Positions 42,792 to 51,700 of a stretch of 54,657 nucleotides of DNA are shown here, one piece after another (position 1 is the stretch's first letter; every line of letters begins with the position of its first letter). Origin of the DNA: Lentisphaeria bacterium. Its GTDB lineage: Bacteria > Verrucomicrobiota > Lentisphaeria > Oligosphaerales > Oligosphaeraceae. Location of the stretch: the NCBI GenBank assembly GCA_016288215.1, contig JAEEYQ010000012.1, positions 1 through 54,657 of the forward strand, in the 5' to 3' direction. The notes under the pieces were generated by a model. The model did no database searches and had not been told where the DNA came from. It was given only the letters and a program-made list of their open reading frames with translations. Both the position numbers and the translations under genes were made by a program.

Positions 42792-43658
42792 TCATTTGCG
42801 CTTCCAGTTCTCTTCCCCACGCTGGAAATCAACGCCTTCTTGTGCGCGGCGGGCATTGAGAACCTTCAGATAGCCGGTGTCTCGGCTCAAGGTGGGAACG
42901 CCGTTCTCTGGCACGTAATAGCGGGTCTGCCGTAACTTCGCTTCCATGTTGACCATGCTGTAGATGGTGTAGGAGTACAGTCGCGGGCGGACCTGGAGCA
43001 GAACGTGGATGGTGCTGCCGCTGTCCACATCCATCTGGGGGGCGGAGCCGGAGATGTAGGGGCCGATGCGGAAGGTGCCATAGACGTTTTCGTCGTCTTC
43101 CAGCATGAGACAGTAGATCATGCCCGTGCCGCTATTGAAGAGCAGCAGCCGCACGTCGATGCTCTTGATCTTCTCGTCCGGATTCATGGCCGGCAGTCCG
43201 ATGCTACGCTCCATGATGAGGGAACCTTCATTGACTTCGAAGGTCACGGAATTGGAGATGTGAATTTTGGGCAGCCGACGGTGCTCCAGATGGGCGGTCA
43301 CCGTGTAGGACTCCGACCGTTGCATGTCGTAGAGGGAGTTGATGATGATGGAGACCTCACGGCGTTCCCCCGGCTTGAAGATTAGGTCGCGAACCAAGTT
43401 CGCCCTTGGGTCCAGCGGCCGGATGATGCGGCCGGAGGGGGTGTCAATTCGAAAGGTCAGGGAGCCTTGGTCCTGATTGCCGTCTTCACCTCCGAACACA
43501 AGGGTATTGCCACTATAGTTTTGGATAAGTAGTTTCAGCTCAATGGGTTCATAGCGCAGATAGCGTTCGTTTGCCGCCGTCAGCTGCATGCCAATCTGGG
43601 CTTTCGCCGCCCATGCTGCCATGAGAAACAGAATCAAAGAGAGTCGTTTTGCCATCAT
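42792..43658 (-). CDS. Exported beta-rich protein of unknown function
   Basis: A 288-residue protein with a cleavable signal peptide (near AKA-QI, residue 20-21). It is made of beta strands with 'YEPIELKLLIQNYSGNTLVF' and 'FKPGERREVSIIINSLYDM', resembling Ig-like or invasin-like folds, but no known domain was recognised. It precedes sppA on the minus strand by 16 bp and follows the metallo-beta-lactamase-fold gene by 87 bp. Starts at 43658 or 43655 (ATGATG) are equivalent. Confidence 0.65.
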   Translation of the reverse strand: MMAKRLSLILFLMAAWAAKAQIGMQLTAANERYLRYEPIELKLLIQNYSGNTLVFGGEDGNQDQGSLTFRIDTPSGRIIRPLDPRANLVRDLIFKPGERREVSIIINSLYDMQRSESYTVTAHLEHRRLPKIHISNSVTFEVNEGSLIMERSIGLPAMNPDEKIKSIDVRLLLFNSGTGMIYCLMLEDDENVYGTFRIGPYISGSAPQMDVDSGSTIHVLLQVRPRLYSYTIYSMVNMEAKLRQTRYYVPENGVPTLSRDTGYLKVLNARRAQEGVDFQRGEENWKRK

Positions 43659-43721
43659 TGTTTCTTATACCTTATATATATATTATGTGGTGAACTTCCC
43701 ATAATATAGCACTCTGTTGAA

Positions 43722-43750
43722 TAATTAGGAATTGGCGATTTGCAATTAGC
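43722..43750. repeat. AATTGCT-type heptamer array 3
   Basis: AATTAGG, AATTGGC, GATTTGC and AATTAGC follow in 7-bp register. The stop codon of the gene at 43746 is inside the array (complement TAATTGC). Same family as 22036-22081. Confidence 0.55.
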
Positions 43751-45002
43751 TCCTTGTGGTGAAGGCATATTCGCCAAGAATGCGCATGGACTCGTCCTCC
43801 GCCGTCAGGCAACTGATGCGGTAGGTTTTGCCGCCGCGAGGTACGGTGACGACCACATGGGCGCCGTTGACGAAGGTCTCTGGGGCAATGTCCGCGAGGA
43901 AGGGTTTCCCCGCGGCCTGTTTGATTCGCTCCAGAGGGAACACGGTGGGAAAATGGATCCGGCTGTCCGGATAGAGGGCACGGTCGGAGAGGCGTTCCAG
44001 AACCTCGTCCAAAGTGTGCAGCTGATCCCACACACAGGCTATCCACGCCTGCGGAGCTAGAGCGCGGACGATTTTTTCAGGCATGGAGCGGTGTCCATGG
44101 TGGTTGATCTTGGCAATCTCAACTTGCATAAGTTCCTCTGCAAGAGCATCTTCTGTTTGGAAACGGCTTCCGTCCGCATTCAACGCCGTGTCGGAGAAGT
44201 CACCGGCGGTGTACAGGGTAAAATCGCCGTAGCGGATGAGAATGCCCAGGCTCATGCCATTTTCGTTCAAGGCGCCGCCCTTTTTCAGCCGTTCTGTGTA
44301 GAGGTTGCGGATGTGGCCGTCTTTGCAGAGGATTCTGCCGTTGGCGGTGATGTTGGTGATGGAGAAATCGCCGAAGGCGGCGGGATTGCGCCGCATGGCG
44401 AGCTGGGCATGGTCGCCGAGACGGAATTTCTCCACATGGAGGCCATCCCGTGCCTGAAGGGCAGCATAAAGGCTCCGCATATGATCTCGTTCGGCGACGT
44501 CGTTGATTTCGGGAGTCGGGTCATCGTAGTCTGGCCAGCCGCGGTCGATGGCGGTGTCAAAGGCCAGCTCTTCGGCGGCCAGTCCAAAACCGCTGCGGCA
44601 ACAGCCAGGGATGCCTTTGCCGTCTGCCTTGATGCTCTGCCAGATGGGGGTTCCGCTGTGGTCGTCGTGGAAATGGGAGAGCATCATGTAGTCCACTAGC
44701 GGGCGGCCATTGCGTTGGGGGGCGTTTGTCGGCAGAACCCGTTGGATGTAGCGGGCGATCCAGTCTCCCGCCAGCCGTTGGGGACCGGGCATGATGGGAA
44801 CAGCCAGCTCCAGCCGCGTGATGGCGGGGTGGTCGCCGCAGTCTAGCAGCAGGGTGGTGCCGTCAGGGAAGATGTGGAAGATGGCTTCCCCTGCCCCTGT
44901 ATGGATGAAATGCGCCTGATACTGCCCTGGCTGCCAGCCTGGCCAGATTCCCTCGCCGACGGAATGGATGATGGCGCCGCATGATGTGCAGGTATCGCCC
45001 AT
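43746..45002 (-). CDS. Metallo-beta-lactamase-fold hydrolase (ComEC/Rec2-like domain)
   Basis: A 418-residue metallohydrolase. 'TTLLLDCGDH' is the first core strand, LSHFHDDHSG is the HxHxDH metal site, 'LYTAGDFSD' gives the later Asp and 'INHHGHRSM' the last His. It resembles the stand-alone metallo-beta-lactamase domains related to ComEC or RNase-like enzymes, which act on nucleic acid or small esters; its substrate is unknown. The N-terminus has a CTSCG pair and no signal peptide. The stop codon overlaps a heptamer array. It is preceded by a weak ribosome site. Confidence 0.83.
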   Translation of the reverse strand: MGDTCTSCGAIIHSVGEGIWPGWQPGQYQAHFIHTGAGEAIFHIFPDGTTLLLDCGDHPAITRLELAVPIMPGPQRLAGDWIARYIQRVLPTNAPQRNGRPLVDYMMLSHFHDDHSGTPIWQSIKADGKGIPGCCRSGFGLAAEELAFDTAIDRGWPDYDDPTPEINDVAERDHMRSLYAALQARDGLHVEKFRLGDHAQLAMRRNPAAFGDFSITNITANGRILCKDGHIRNLYTERLKKGGALNENGMSLGILIRYGDFTLYTAGDFSDTALNADGSRFQTEDALAEELMQVEIAKINHHGHRSMPEKIVRALAPQAWIACVWDQLHTLDEVLERLSDRALYPDSRIHFPTVFPLERIKQAAGKPFLADIAPETFVNGAHVVVTVPRGGKTYRISCLTAEDESMRILGEYAFTTRS

Positions 45003-45077
45003 GAAGGTGTCTCCGAATATTGAATATATATTGTAAATTATTTATGGTTAATTATTTGCAAAAATAAGTGATGCTGT

Positions 45078-45944
45078 TCAGCAGACAAGTTCCAGTTTTT
45101 TGAAATAGGCGATGGCGTCCTTCAGCTTTTCCTCAGCGGGGCAGGAGCCGAAGTCCTCCAGCGTGATGAAATGGCGGTAGTTGATCTGCTTGAGTAGGGA
45201 GAAGACGGTGGGGAAGTCAAAAAGCCCTTCGGCGACGGGGCAACGCTCCCATTTCCATATGGTGGTGCCGTTGTCGTCCTTTCCGGCAGGGAAGGGGCGG
45301 TGGGCTCCGAAATGGCAGTGGGCGAGGTAGTCGCCGAGCAGCTGGAAGGCGATGGCGGGGGTCTCATAGCCGTCGCGGACCATGTTTTGTGGGTCGTAGA
45401 TGACACCGACGTCGTTGGGGGAGAAGTTGCTGACAATGCGATAGGCCAGAGAGGCGCTCGGGTGGATGGTTCCACCGTGGATTTCCATCACAAGTTTGAC
45501 GCCACTGCCCTTGGCGAGGGCGACGCAGTTGGCGTAGCCGGCGACGGTTTCGCCGTAGATGGCGTGGTAGTCGTCACCTTTTTTGGGGTTGAAGCCGCGG
45601 GAGGCGCCCAGCCGAATGAAGGGGGAGCCGCAGGCCACTGCGCCTTCCAGAACCAGCTTGAACTGCTCCTGGTCCGTGCAGGTCATGTTTGTGGCGAAGC
45701 CCGCCAGCCGGATGCCGTTGTCCCGCAGTATGCGACCGATTTCAGGGGCCTTCGCCGTTACGTTTTCAGGGGTGATGTCATTGACATGATAGCCCCAAGG
45801 CGATGGCTCTCCTTTGGCGCGGAGCTCGTCGGGGCAGCGGCGCACGCGCAGTTCAACTCCGTCATAGCCGCAGTCCTTGAGCAGTCTGGCCTGCCCCTCC
45901 ATGTCCAGTTCAGGCATGAAAACCGTTGTTGCGCTGTATAGCAT
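45078..45944 (-). CDS. Sugar phosphate isomerase/epimerase (TIM barrel), second copy
   Basis: A 288-residue xylose-isomerase-like TIM barrel, related to but clearly different from the one at 32.3 kb. Metal ligands are probably in 'VMEIHGGTI' (Glu), 'VIYDPQNMV' (Asp), 'HCHFGAHRP' (His) and 'ITLEDFG' (Glu). The start at 45944 has GGGAG 9-10 nt upstream; an ATG at 45959 has none. It follows queA by 24 bp on the minus strand. Substrate unknown. Confidence 0.83.
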   Translation of the reverse strand: MLYSATTVFMPELDMEGQARLLKDCGYDGVELRVRRCPDELRAKGEPSPWGYHVNDITPENVTAKAPEIGRILRDNGIRLAGFATNMTCTDQEQFKLVLEGAVACGSPFIRLGASRGFNPKKGDDYHAIYGETVAGYANCVALAKGSGVKLVMEIHGGTIHPSASLAYRIVSNFSPNDVGVIYDPQNMVRDGYETPAIAFQLLGDYLAHCHFGAHRPFPAGKDDNGTTIWKWERCPVAEGLFDFPTVFSLLKQINYRHFITLEDFGSCPAEEKLKDAIAYFKKLELVC

Positions 45945-45968
45945 CTTGCGTTCTCCCATGAGTTTGCG

Positions 45969-47009
45969 TTAGGGTTTATCAGGCAGCAGCAGCATGCAGT
46001 CTCCATAGCTGAAGAAGCGCATGCGCTGTTCGATGGCGTATTGATAGGCGGCCTTGACCTTGGCCAGATCGCTGAAGGTACTGACCAGCATGATCAGGGT
46101 GGACTGTGGCAGGTGGAAATTGGTCAGCAGGGCGTCCGCCACCCGCGGTTTGTAGGGCGGATAGAGGAAGATGGCCGTGCGGCCCCGCTGGGGGATGACC
46201 CGACCTGTGGCCGGTTCTGCGCAGGTCTCCAGCACGCGGATGGTGGTGGTGCCTACGCAGAAAACTCGATGGCCGATGTCATGAGTGTGGTTGATGGCGG
46301 CGGCCGCTTCGGGGGAGAGGCTGTAGGCTTCTTCATGCATCACATGGTCTTCGACGTTCTGCACGCTGACAGGCTTGAAGGTGCCCGCTCCCACGTGCAA
46401 GGTCAGGCGGACAATTGTAACTCCTTTGTTCTCAAGTAGTTGCAAAATTTCATTCGTGAAATGTAGCCCGGCGGTCGGCGCGGCCACTGCCCCTGGAACT
46501 TTGGCGTAGACGGTCTGATAGCGCTCTTTGTCCGCCGCCTCAGGTTCTCGGTTGATGTAAGGGGGCAGGGGGATTTTTCCGCTACGCTCCAAAATCGAGA
46601 GGACATCTTCTTGGTCAAAGCGGATGACGAACGTGCCGTCTTCTGCCTTGCTTTCCACGGTGAAGCCGCCATCGCCGTCCAATTCCACTCGTTCGCCGGG
46701 GGGGAGCCGTCGGCCGGGCCGCAGCATGCATTTCCAGCAGGTGCCTTCCGTGTTTTCGAGAAGGAAGGCTTGGACGCGGCCACCGGTTGGCGTGCGCTTC
46801 CCCCACAGCCGTGCGGGAATGACGCGGGTGTCGTTGAGCACGAGACAATCTCCTGGCTGGATGAACTGGACGAAATCCGTGAAGGGATGCAGAGCATAGG
46901 CTCCCGTCTTGCGGTTCATGACCAACATGCGGGATTCGTCACGGCGGGCCGCCGGATATTGGGCGATGAGCTCATGCGGCAACTCAAAATCGAAATCGGA
47001 GACTTTCAT
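45969..47009 (-). CDS. queA: S-adenosylmethionine:tRNA ribosyltransferase-isomerase (QueA)
   Basis: Transfers and isomerises the ribosyl group of AdoMet to 7-aminomethyl-7-deazaguanine in tRNA, giving epoxyqueuosine. The 346-residue protein opens with the family's 'DFDFELPHELIAQYP' and has 'LVLNDTRVIPARLWG', 'PTAGLHFTNEIL' and 'TLHVGAGTFKPV', all conserved in QueA. Its start overlaps the stop of smpB as ATGA at 47006-47009, so the two are coupled. No other queuosine gene is in the window. Confidence 0.97.
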   Translation of the reverse strand: MKVSDFDFELPHELIAQYPAARRDESRMLVMNRKTGAYALHPFTDFVQFIQPGDCLVLNDTRVIPARLWGKRTPTGGRVQAFLLENTEGTCWKCMLRPGRRLPPGERVELDGDGGFTVESKAEDGTFVIRFDQEDVLSILERSGKIPLPPYINREPEAADKERYQTVYAKVPGAVAAPTAGLHFTNEILQLLENKGVTIVRLTLHVGAGTFKPVSVQNVEDHVMHEEAYSLSPEAAAAINHTHDIGHRVFCVGTTTIRVLETCAEPATGRVIPQRGRTAIFLYPPYKPRVADALLTNFHLPQSTLIMLVSTFSDLAKVKAAYQYAIEQRMRFFSYGDCMLLLPDKP

Positions 47010-47461
47010 ACACTCCTTTTCGCATGCATGGCACGGCGCATGTCCCGGTTGTCGTCCCGCTCCCGAATGTCGTCCCGTTTGTCATGGACGTTTTTGCCGC
47101 GGCAGAGGGCGAGTTGCACTTTGACTTTGCCTTTGTCGTTGAAATACATGGATAAAGGAACCAACGTCAGGCCCTTCGCCTCGATGTTCTTCTTCAGCCG
47201 GAGTATCTCCCGCTTGTGCATGAGGAGCCGTCGGGGCCGCCGAGGCTGATGGTTGAATCGGTTGCCTTGGTCGTAGGGGGCAATATGGGCCCCCAGAAGC
47301 ATGAGTTCCCCGTGCTGAACCGCCGCATAGGTGTCATTGAGGGCTACGCCGCCGGCGCGGCAGGATTTGACCTCCGTGCCTGTCAGCTCAATGCCAGCCT
47401 CATAGGTGTCCAGTACGGCATAGTCATGCCGTGCCTTTTTGTTCTGATGGATGATTTTCAT
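47006..47461 (-). CDS. smpB: SsrA-binding protein SmpB
   Basis: Binds tmRNA and brings it to stalled ribosomes for trans-translation. The 151-residue protein has the OB-fold start 'NKKARHDYAVLDTYEAGI', the conserved 'TGTEVKSCRAG' and C-terminal 'GKNVHDKRDDIRERDDNRDM' with basic tail. First gene of the minus-strand run toward 36.3 kb, coupled to queA by ATGA overlap. No tmRNA (ssrA) was seen in the window. Confidence 0.97.
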   Translation of the reverse strand: MKIIHQNKKARHDYAVLDTYEAGIELTGTEVKSCRAGGVALNDTYAAVQHGELMLLGAHIAPYDQGNRFNHQPRRPRRLLMHKREILRLKKNIEAKGLTLVPLSMYFNDKGKVKVQLALCRGKNVHDKRDDIRERDDNRDMRRAMHAKRSV

Positions 47462-47503
47462 GGCGTCATGGGGTGCAATGGCGGTACATTGGACAAAATT
47501 TCG

Positions 47504-47545
47504 AACCGCGCGGTTGCATTTTTGTTTTTAATGCAATAATATAAT
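47504..47545. promoter_or_regulatory. Palindromes in the divergent smpB / fusion-gene region
   Basis: AACCGCGCGGTT (47504-47515) is a perfect 12-bp palindrome and overlaps TTGCATT (47514-47520), which pairs with AATGCAA (47531-47537) around a T-rich loop. TATAAT occurs at 47540-47545 on the plus strand, a likely -10 element for the fusion gene, but no -35 at normal spacing is evident. The region separates smpB (minus) and the SGNH-ligase gene (plus), so both promoters should be here. Confidence 0.45.
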
Positions 47546-47616
47546 GGATTATCCAATTGACGCAATAAACCCCGATAAGACGGGGTTGGGTTTGCAATGG
47601 CTTTACGAGGTTGATG

Positions 47617-49722
47617 ATGAAAGTGATTTGCTTTGGTGACAGTCTGACGACCTGTGGGGCGCCGAACGGACGTTACAGTGACATTCTGCAGGACCGTTTC
47701 CCAACCCATGAGATTCTCAATCGTGGCGTGGGCGGCGAGACGTTTGTGGAGGCGAAAGAGCGGTTGGAGCGGGATGTGCTTGCGGAGCATCCGGATGTGG
47801 TGATTGTGGAATACGGCGCAAACGACTGGTGGCGGAACGAGCGGCCCAACACGGTGTGGGCGGCAGATTTGGCGTGGATCATCGAGCGGATTCAGGCCAC
47901 GGGGGCCAAGGTGATTGTGCTCGGCGTCTTCTGGCCCTATTGGAATCCGCAGACAGGCAAGCTGGAGGAGAAAAGCTACGGCTGTGACGAGCGGGCCATC
48001 GCCTTCCGTGTCATGGAGCGCGACGTGGCTCTGCGGCATGGCTGTCTCTATGTGCCAAACCTGCAGGAGACGATTATCGACGACCGTGTCTGCTGGGGCG
48101 ACCGCAATCACCCCAATGAGCACGGCAACCGCAAGGTCGCCGACCTCATCTGCCCCGCGTTGGAATTCCATCTCGGTTGCAAGGCGACGCAGGTTCGCGC
48201 CCGCCGCATGCGGACCCTGCAGGACTTCTGGGAGGAGGCTGTGGAACTGGCTCCGGACTCCCTTGCCGCCGTCTGCAATGGTGAGCGACTGACCTATCGG
48301 GAGGCGGACCATCGCTGCGACGAGCTGGCAGCCGGATTGTTGGCGGCCACCGGAACCCCGCGTCCCCGTGTCGCTGTCTGTCTGCCAAATTGCATGGAAT
48401 ACTACCTTGTCTATTGGGCACTTGTGAAATTGGGCGGCGTCATTGTTCCGGTCAATCCATGGCTTCGGGAAGACAGCCTGAAGGCCATCATGAAGACAGT
48501 GGAACCTGACCTGCTCATTGTGGCGGGACGGGGCGACAAGGAGGCTCTGGCCTGCTCGGATGCCTTCCCCAAGCTGCCCGTCTACAGTCTGGACGATAGC
48601 CGCCAGCCCTTCCGGACCCTCTTTAAAGTCGGCGGGCATGCGCCGAAGATGGCTGTCGAGGAGGACTCTCCTGCCATCATCATGCACACTTCTGGAACCA
48701 CTTCGGCGCCCAAAGGCGCTATCATGCGTCACAGTGACTTGATTTTCAACGTGATGACCACCATCAACGCCCAGGGCTTCTTGCCCTCCGACCGTCACCT
48801 GCTGGTCAACCCCATGTTCCACTGCACGGCGCTGTACAGCTCCCTGCCGACGGCGGCTTTCCAGAAGACCCCCGTGGTCATTACGGCTGAGACTCGGCCA
48901 GAAGGACTTTTGGAACTCATTGCAAAAGAAAAAGTTACGACTTTCCTGACAGTGCCGTCCATTCTGGCGCGGGTCGTGGCTCTGCCCAACGTGGCCGACT
49001 ATGATTTGACGGCCCTGCGGGTCATTGGCTACGCGGGTTCCTTCATGCCCGTGAAGATTGTGCGAAAACTGCAGGAGCTGTTCCCTAACGTTCAGCTGCA
49101 CAACTTCTTCGGACTGACGGAGACCATTTCGGCCACCCATGCGCTCAGCGGGGCGGACTCGCTGGAGCGGCCGGACTCCATCGGCCGGCCGTTGCTGTTC
49201 GTGACGGCGCGAATCGTGGACGAAAACGGCAAGGAGTGCGAACCCGGCCAGGTGGGCGAGCTGCTTTTTGCCCGTGAAAACGTAATTAGTGGTTATTGGA
49301 AGCAGCCGGGCCGCTTGGAGGAGTCCATCGTGGATATCGATGGGCGGCTCTGGTTCCGCACAGGAGATCTGGCCAGTCGCGACGAAGAGGGTTTCACCTT
49401 CATCAAGGGCCGCAAGAAGGACATGATCATCGTGGGGGGCGAAAATGTTTTTGCCGCTGAAGTGGAGGCCTGCCTGATGCAGCTGGACGCCGTTAAGGAG
49501 GCCGCTGTGAAGGGCATCCCCGCCACGGGCGTGCGGGAGTCCCTCGGAGAGATGATCAAGGCCTATGTGGTGTTGGAGGATGGCGAGCGTCTCACCGAGG
49601 CGGACATCCGACGCCACTGCCACAAGAACCTGCCCTCCTACAAAATCCCCCATGTGGTGGAGTTCATTGACAAGTTGCCGCGGAATCCTGCCGGTAAGGT
49701 GCAGAAGAACCTGCTTGTATGA
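47617..49722 (+). CDS. Fusion of SGNH hydrolase and acyl-CoA synthetase
   Basis: A 701-residue two-domain protein. Residues 1-~190 are an SGNH/GDSL hydrolase: FGDSLTTCG (S9), 'NRGVGGETF' (Gly), 'VEYGANDWW' (Asn) and 'WGDRNHPNEHG' (Asp/His). Residues ~205-701 are an AMP-dependent acyl-CoA synthetase: 'TSGTTSAPKGA' (from about 359), 'NFFGLTETISATH', 'WFRTGDLASRDEEGF' and the C-terminal 'NPAGKVQKN' with catalytic K694. Hydrolysis and re-activation of an acyl group in one chain could make the protein act as an acyl transferase on a carbohydrate ester, or recycle released acyl groups. The combination is unusual. ATGs at 47614 and 47617; the second is better spaced (6 nt) from GAGG. Confidence 0.9.
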   Translation: MKVICFGDSLTTCGAPNGRYSDILQDRFPTHEILNRGVGGETFVEAKERLERDVLAEHPDVVIVEYGANDWWRNERPNTVWAADLAWIIERIQATGAKVIVLGVFWPYWNPQTGKLEEKSYGCDERAIAFRVMERDVALRHGCLYVPNLQETIIDDRVCWGDRNHPNEHGNRKVADLICPALEFHLGCKATQVRARRMRTLQDFWEEAVELAPDSLAAVCNGERLTYREADHRCDELAAGLLAATGTPRPRVAVCLPNCMEYYLVYWALVKLGGVIVPVNPWLREDSLKAIMKTVEPDLLIVAGRGDKEALACSDAFPKLPVYSLDDSRQPFRTLFKVGGHAPKMAVEEDSPAIIMHTSGTTSAPKGAIMRHSDLIFNVMTTINAQGFLPSDRHLLVNPMFHCTALYSSLPTAAFQKTPVVITAETRPEGLLELIAKEKVTTFLTVPSILARVVALPNVADYDLTALRVIGYAGSFMPVKIVRKLQELFPNVQLHNFFGLTETISATHALSGADSLERPDSIGRPLLFVTARIVDENGKECEPGQVGELLFARENVISGYWKQPGRLEESIVDIDGRLWFRTGDLASRDEEGFTFIKGRKKDMIIVGGENVFAAEVEACLMQLDAVKEAAVKGIPATGVRESLGEMIKAYVVLEDGERLTEADIRRHCHKNLPSYKIPHVVEFIDKLPRNPAGKVQKNLLV

Positions 49723-49803
49723 TTTAGGCATAAGAAACTAGCTGTTTAGGAATTAACAATTCGTGTCATTGCATCCTGGTCTTGCCATATCTACTAACTA
49801 TCT

Positions 49804-51432
49804 ATGAATAAAGGCCATACATGGATTCTGCTGTTCGGGCTGCTGGGGGTGCTTGCTGTCTTTTATGGGTGGCGTCAGTGGCGGCCCGCCTTATCGGCGG
49901 AAGAGCTGTCAGGTGGTGCTCATGTTGATTCCACGCAGGGAGGCGGCAAAACGGTGTCTTCCCATGCAAGGGGCGGCACTGCGAAGAGAGCGCAGGGAGG
50001 CCATGATGCATCGCGAGAAGAGGCCATGGAAGCGGCAGACGAAGCTGAATCCCGCTTGTGGAACCTCCATGCTCCGGATGCGGAACGTTTGGCCGTTCTT
50101 AAGGTAAAGCTTGAAACGGCTGGCGCAAAGGAACTTGTGGAAATTCCCGCGCTGAACATGCTGCAGCTCCGAGCCTCGCGGAAGGAATGGAATACGTTCG
50201 CCGCGCATCTGCCGACGTGGGCGGACACGGAGGCAGATGTGGTCGTTTGGCTTCCCGATGAACAAAAGGTCATCGACTATTCGGGACGCCCAGTGGGGCA
50301 TCGCCTGCTGGAGTGGCTTGGGGTCGATGACCGTCTCGCAGAACGCGGCAGCGAGGTGAAGATCGCTGTTCTTGATACAGCACTGCAGGAAAGCGACACC
50401 TTGAACGGCGCCCGTATCGACGTCTTGGACCTGTATGGACTGATGGCGGAGGGAAACACTTCCGGCCATGGAACTGCCGTGGCGTCGATTCTGGTTGGTC
50501 AGAGTGACGTGCGTGGCATCGTGCCTGATGCGACGCTGCTTTCCATTCCGGTCATGAACGGTGAGGGTGAAGGCAGCGCCTTTCAGGTGGCCTCGGGCAT
50601 TGTGGCGGCGGTGGATGCGGGGGCGTCCGTCATCACTATGAGTCTGGGCACACCGATGGACAGCATGGTCCTTCGTGAGGCTGTGGCCTATGCGGCGGAA
50701 AAGGGTGTGGCAGTGGTGGCCTCCACGGGAAACGATGGTGGTGCCGTCTGCTATCCCGCCGCATATCCTTCGGTCATTGCGGTGGGAGCAGTGGATGCTG
50801 CGGGTGAATACGCCGCCTTTTCCAATATCGGCCCGCAGGTGGATGTGACCGCGCCGGGGGTTGGCGTGGCCGCTGGATGGTCAGAAGGGGCGGAAATCGT
50901 GGGCTTCAGCGGAACATCCGCCTCCGCGCCGTGCGTGGCTGGCGTGATCGCCTATGTGATGAGCCAGGACAGAAGCCTGAGCGCGACTGAGGCTGCCGCC
51001 CAGGTTCTAGCCAACGCCGATGACAATGGCGCTCCTGATGTGGATGACTATTATGGCGTCGGGCTGCTGAATGCACAGCGCAGTGTTCAGGCGAAAACCC
51101 CTGGCATCCATGAGGTGGCGGCCGCCGGTCATGATGTGGGAGAGCGAACCGAGGGCGGCGCATACCCCGTGACGGTCTCCGCTCAGAATCGTGGGACAGA
51201 AGTCGTTACCTCCGTTGAGCTTACGGGAATCGTGGACGGAAAGTCCAAAACCATGACCTTCAATAATGTGGCCCCTGGCCAAGTCGTGAGTTTGGTTGTG
51301 GAGGTGTCGGAACAGGCTGTGGCCGGAGAACGCCCTATTGAGGTGGAATCCGCTGTCGTCTCTCCCGACGGACAGGATGATTGGCAGGGAAACAACCAGA
51401 GACGCAGCATCCTGACCTTCCGTGAGGAGTGA
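49804..51432 (+). CDS. Membrane-anchored subtilisin-like serine protease (S8)
   Basis: A 542-residue protease. A membrane segment near the N-terminus (~7-23) anchors it; residues ~35-185 are a pro- or inhibitor-like region; the subtilisin catalytic triad is D191 (AVLDTA), H222 (GHGTAVAS) and S372 (SGTSASAP). The last ~120 residues look like an Ig/CARDB-type beta sandwich. It should act outside the cytoplasmic membrane. Upstream is the fusion gene (81 bp gap); the gap has a weak heptamer trace. An 8-bp hairpin follows. Confidence 0.92.
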   Translation: MNKGHTWILLFGLLGVLAVFYGWRQWRPALSAEELSGGAHVDSTQGGGKTVSSHARGGTAKRAQGGHDASREEAMEAADEAESRLWNLHAPDAERLAVLKVKLETAGAKELVEIPALNMLQLRASRKEWNTFAAHLPTWADTEADVVVWLPDEQKVIDYSGRPVGHRLLEWLGVDDRLAERGSEVKIAVLDTALQESDTLNGARIDVLDLYGLMAEGNTSGHGTAVASILVGQSDVRGIVPDATLLSIPVMNGEGEGSAFQVASGIVAAVDAGASVITMSLGTPMDSMVLREAVAYAAEKGVAVVASTGNDGGAVCYPAAYPSVIAVGAVDAAGEYAAFSNIGPQVDVTAPGVGVAAGWSEGAEIVGFSGTSASAPCVAGVIAYVMSQDRSLSATEAAAQVLANADDNGAPDVDDYYGVGLLNAQRSVQAKTPGIHEVAAAGHDVGERTEGGAYPVTVSAQNRGTEVVTSVELTGIVDGKSKTMTFNNVAPGQVVSLVVEVSEQAVAGERPIEVESAVVSPDGQDDWQGNNQRRSILTFREE

Positions 51433-51435
51433 ATC

Positions 51436-51463
51436 TCCTGTGTCAAAGCAGACAAACACAGGA
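51436..51463 (+). terminator. Hairpin after the subtilisin gene
   Basis: TCCTGTGT (51436-51443) pairs with ACACAGGA (51456-51463), 8 bp, 3 nt after the stop codon. No T-run follows, so it may only stabilise or weakly terminate the mRNA. Confidence 0.5.
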
Positions 51464-51668
51464 AACTACACGATGACGTCTCTGGAAGGTGATTTGAGGT
51501 GAGTTTTCGTGGGGAGATACGAAAAAGCCGTGTGACTTCTGTCATGGCTAAAAAGAGATGGTGGAGCAGTTGCGGCAAAAGTCAACAGAGTGCCATAAAA
51601 CAGAGATCATGAAAATGGCGGGAATGACTTGAAGGAATCGCTGCATCAACTATATTAACAGAAATTCA

Positions 51669-51682
51669 GTTGCAAATGCAAC
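51669..51682. promoter_or_regulatory. Dyad upstream of the DUF4143 ATPase gene
   Basis: GTTGCA-AA-TGCAAC is a perfect dyad 19 bp before the ATG, 10 bp before GGAG. It could be an operator or leader hairpin that controls the ATPase gene. The rest of the gap 51464-51668 has no gene. Confidence 0.35.
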
Positions 51683-51700
51683 CAACTTTCTGGAGATGTG

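Noticed and set aside
47458..49731. 757-codon antisense frame over the SGNH-ligase fusion
   Set aside because: The plus-strand frame has complete catalytic motifs; the antisense frame has no family resemblance and arises from codon bias in GC-rich coding DNA.
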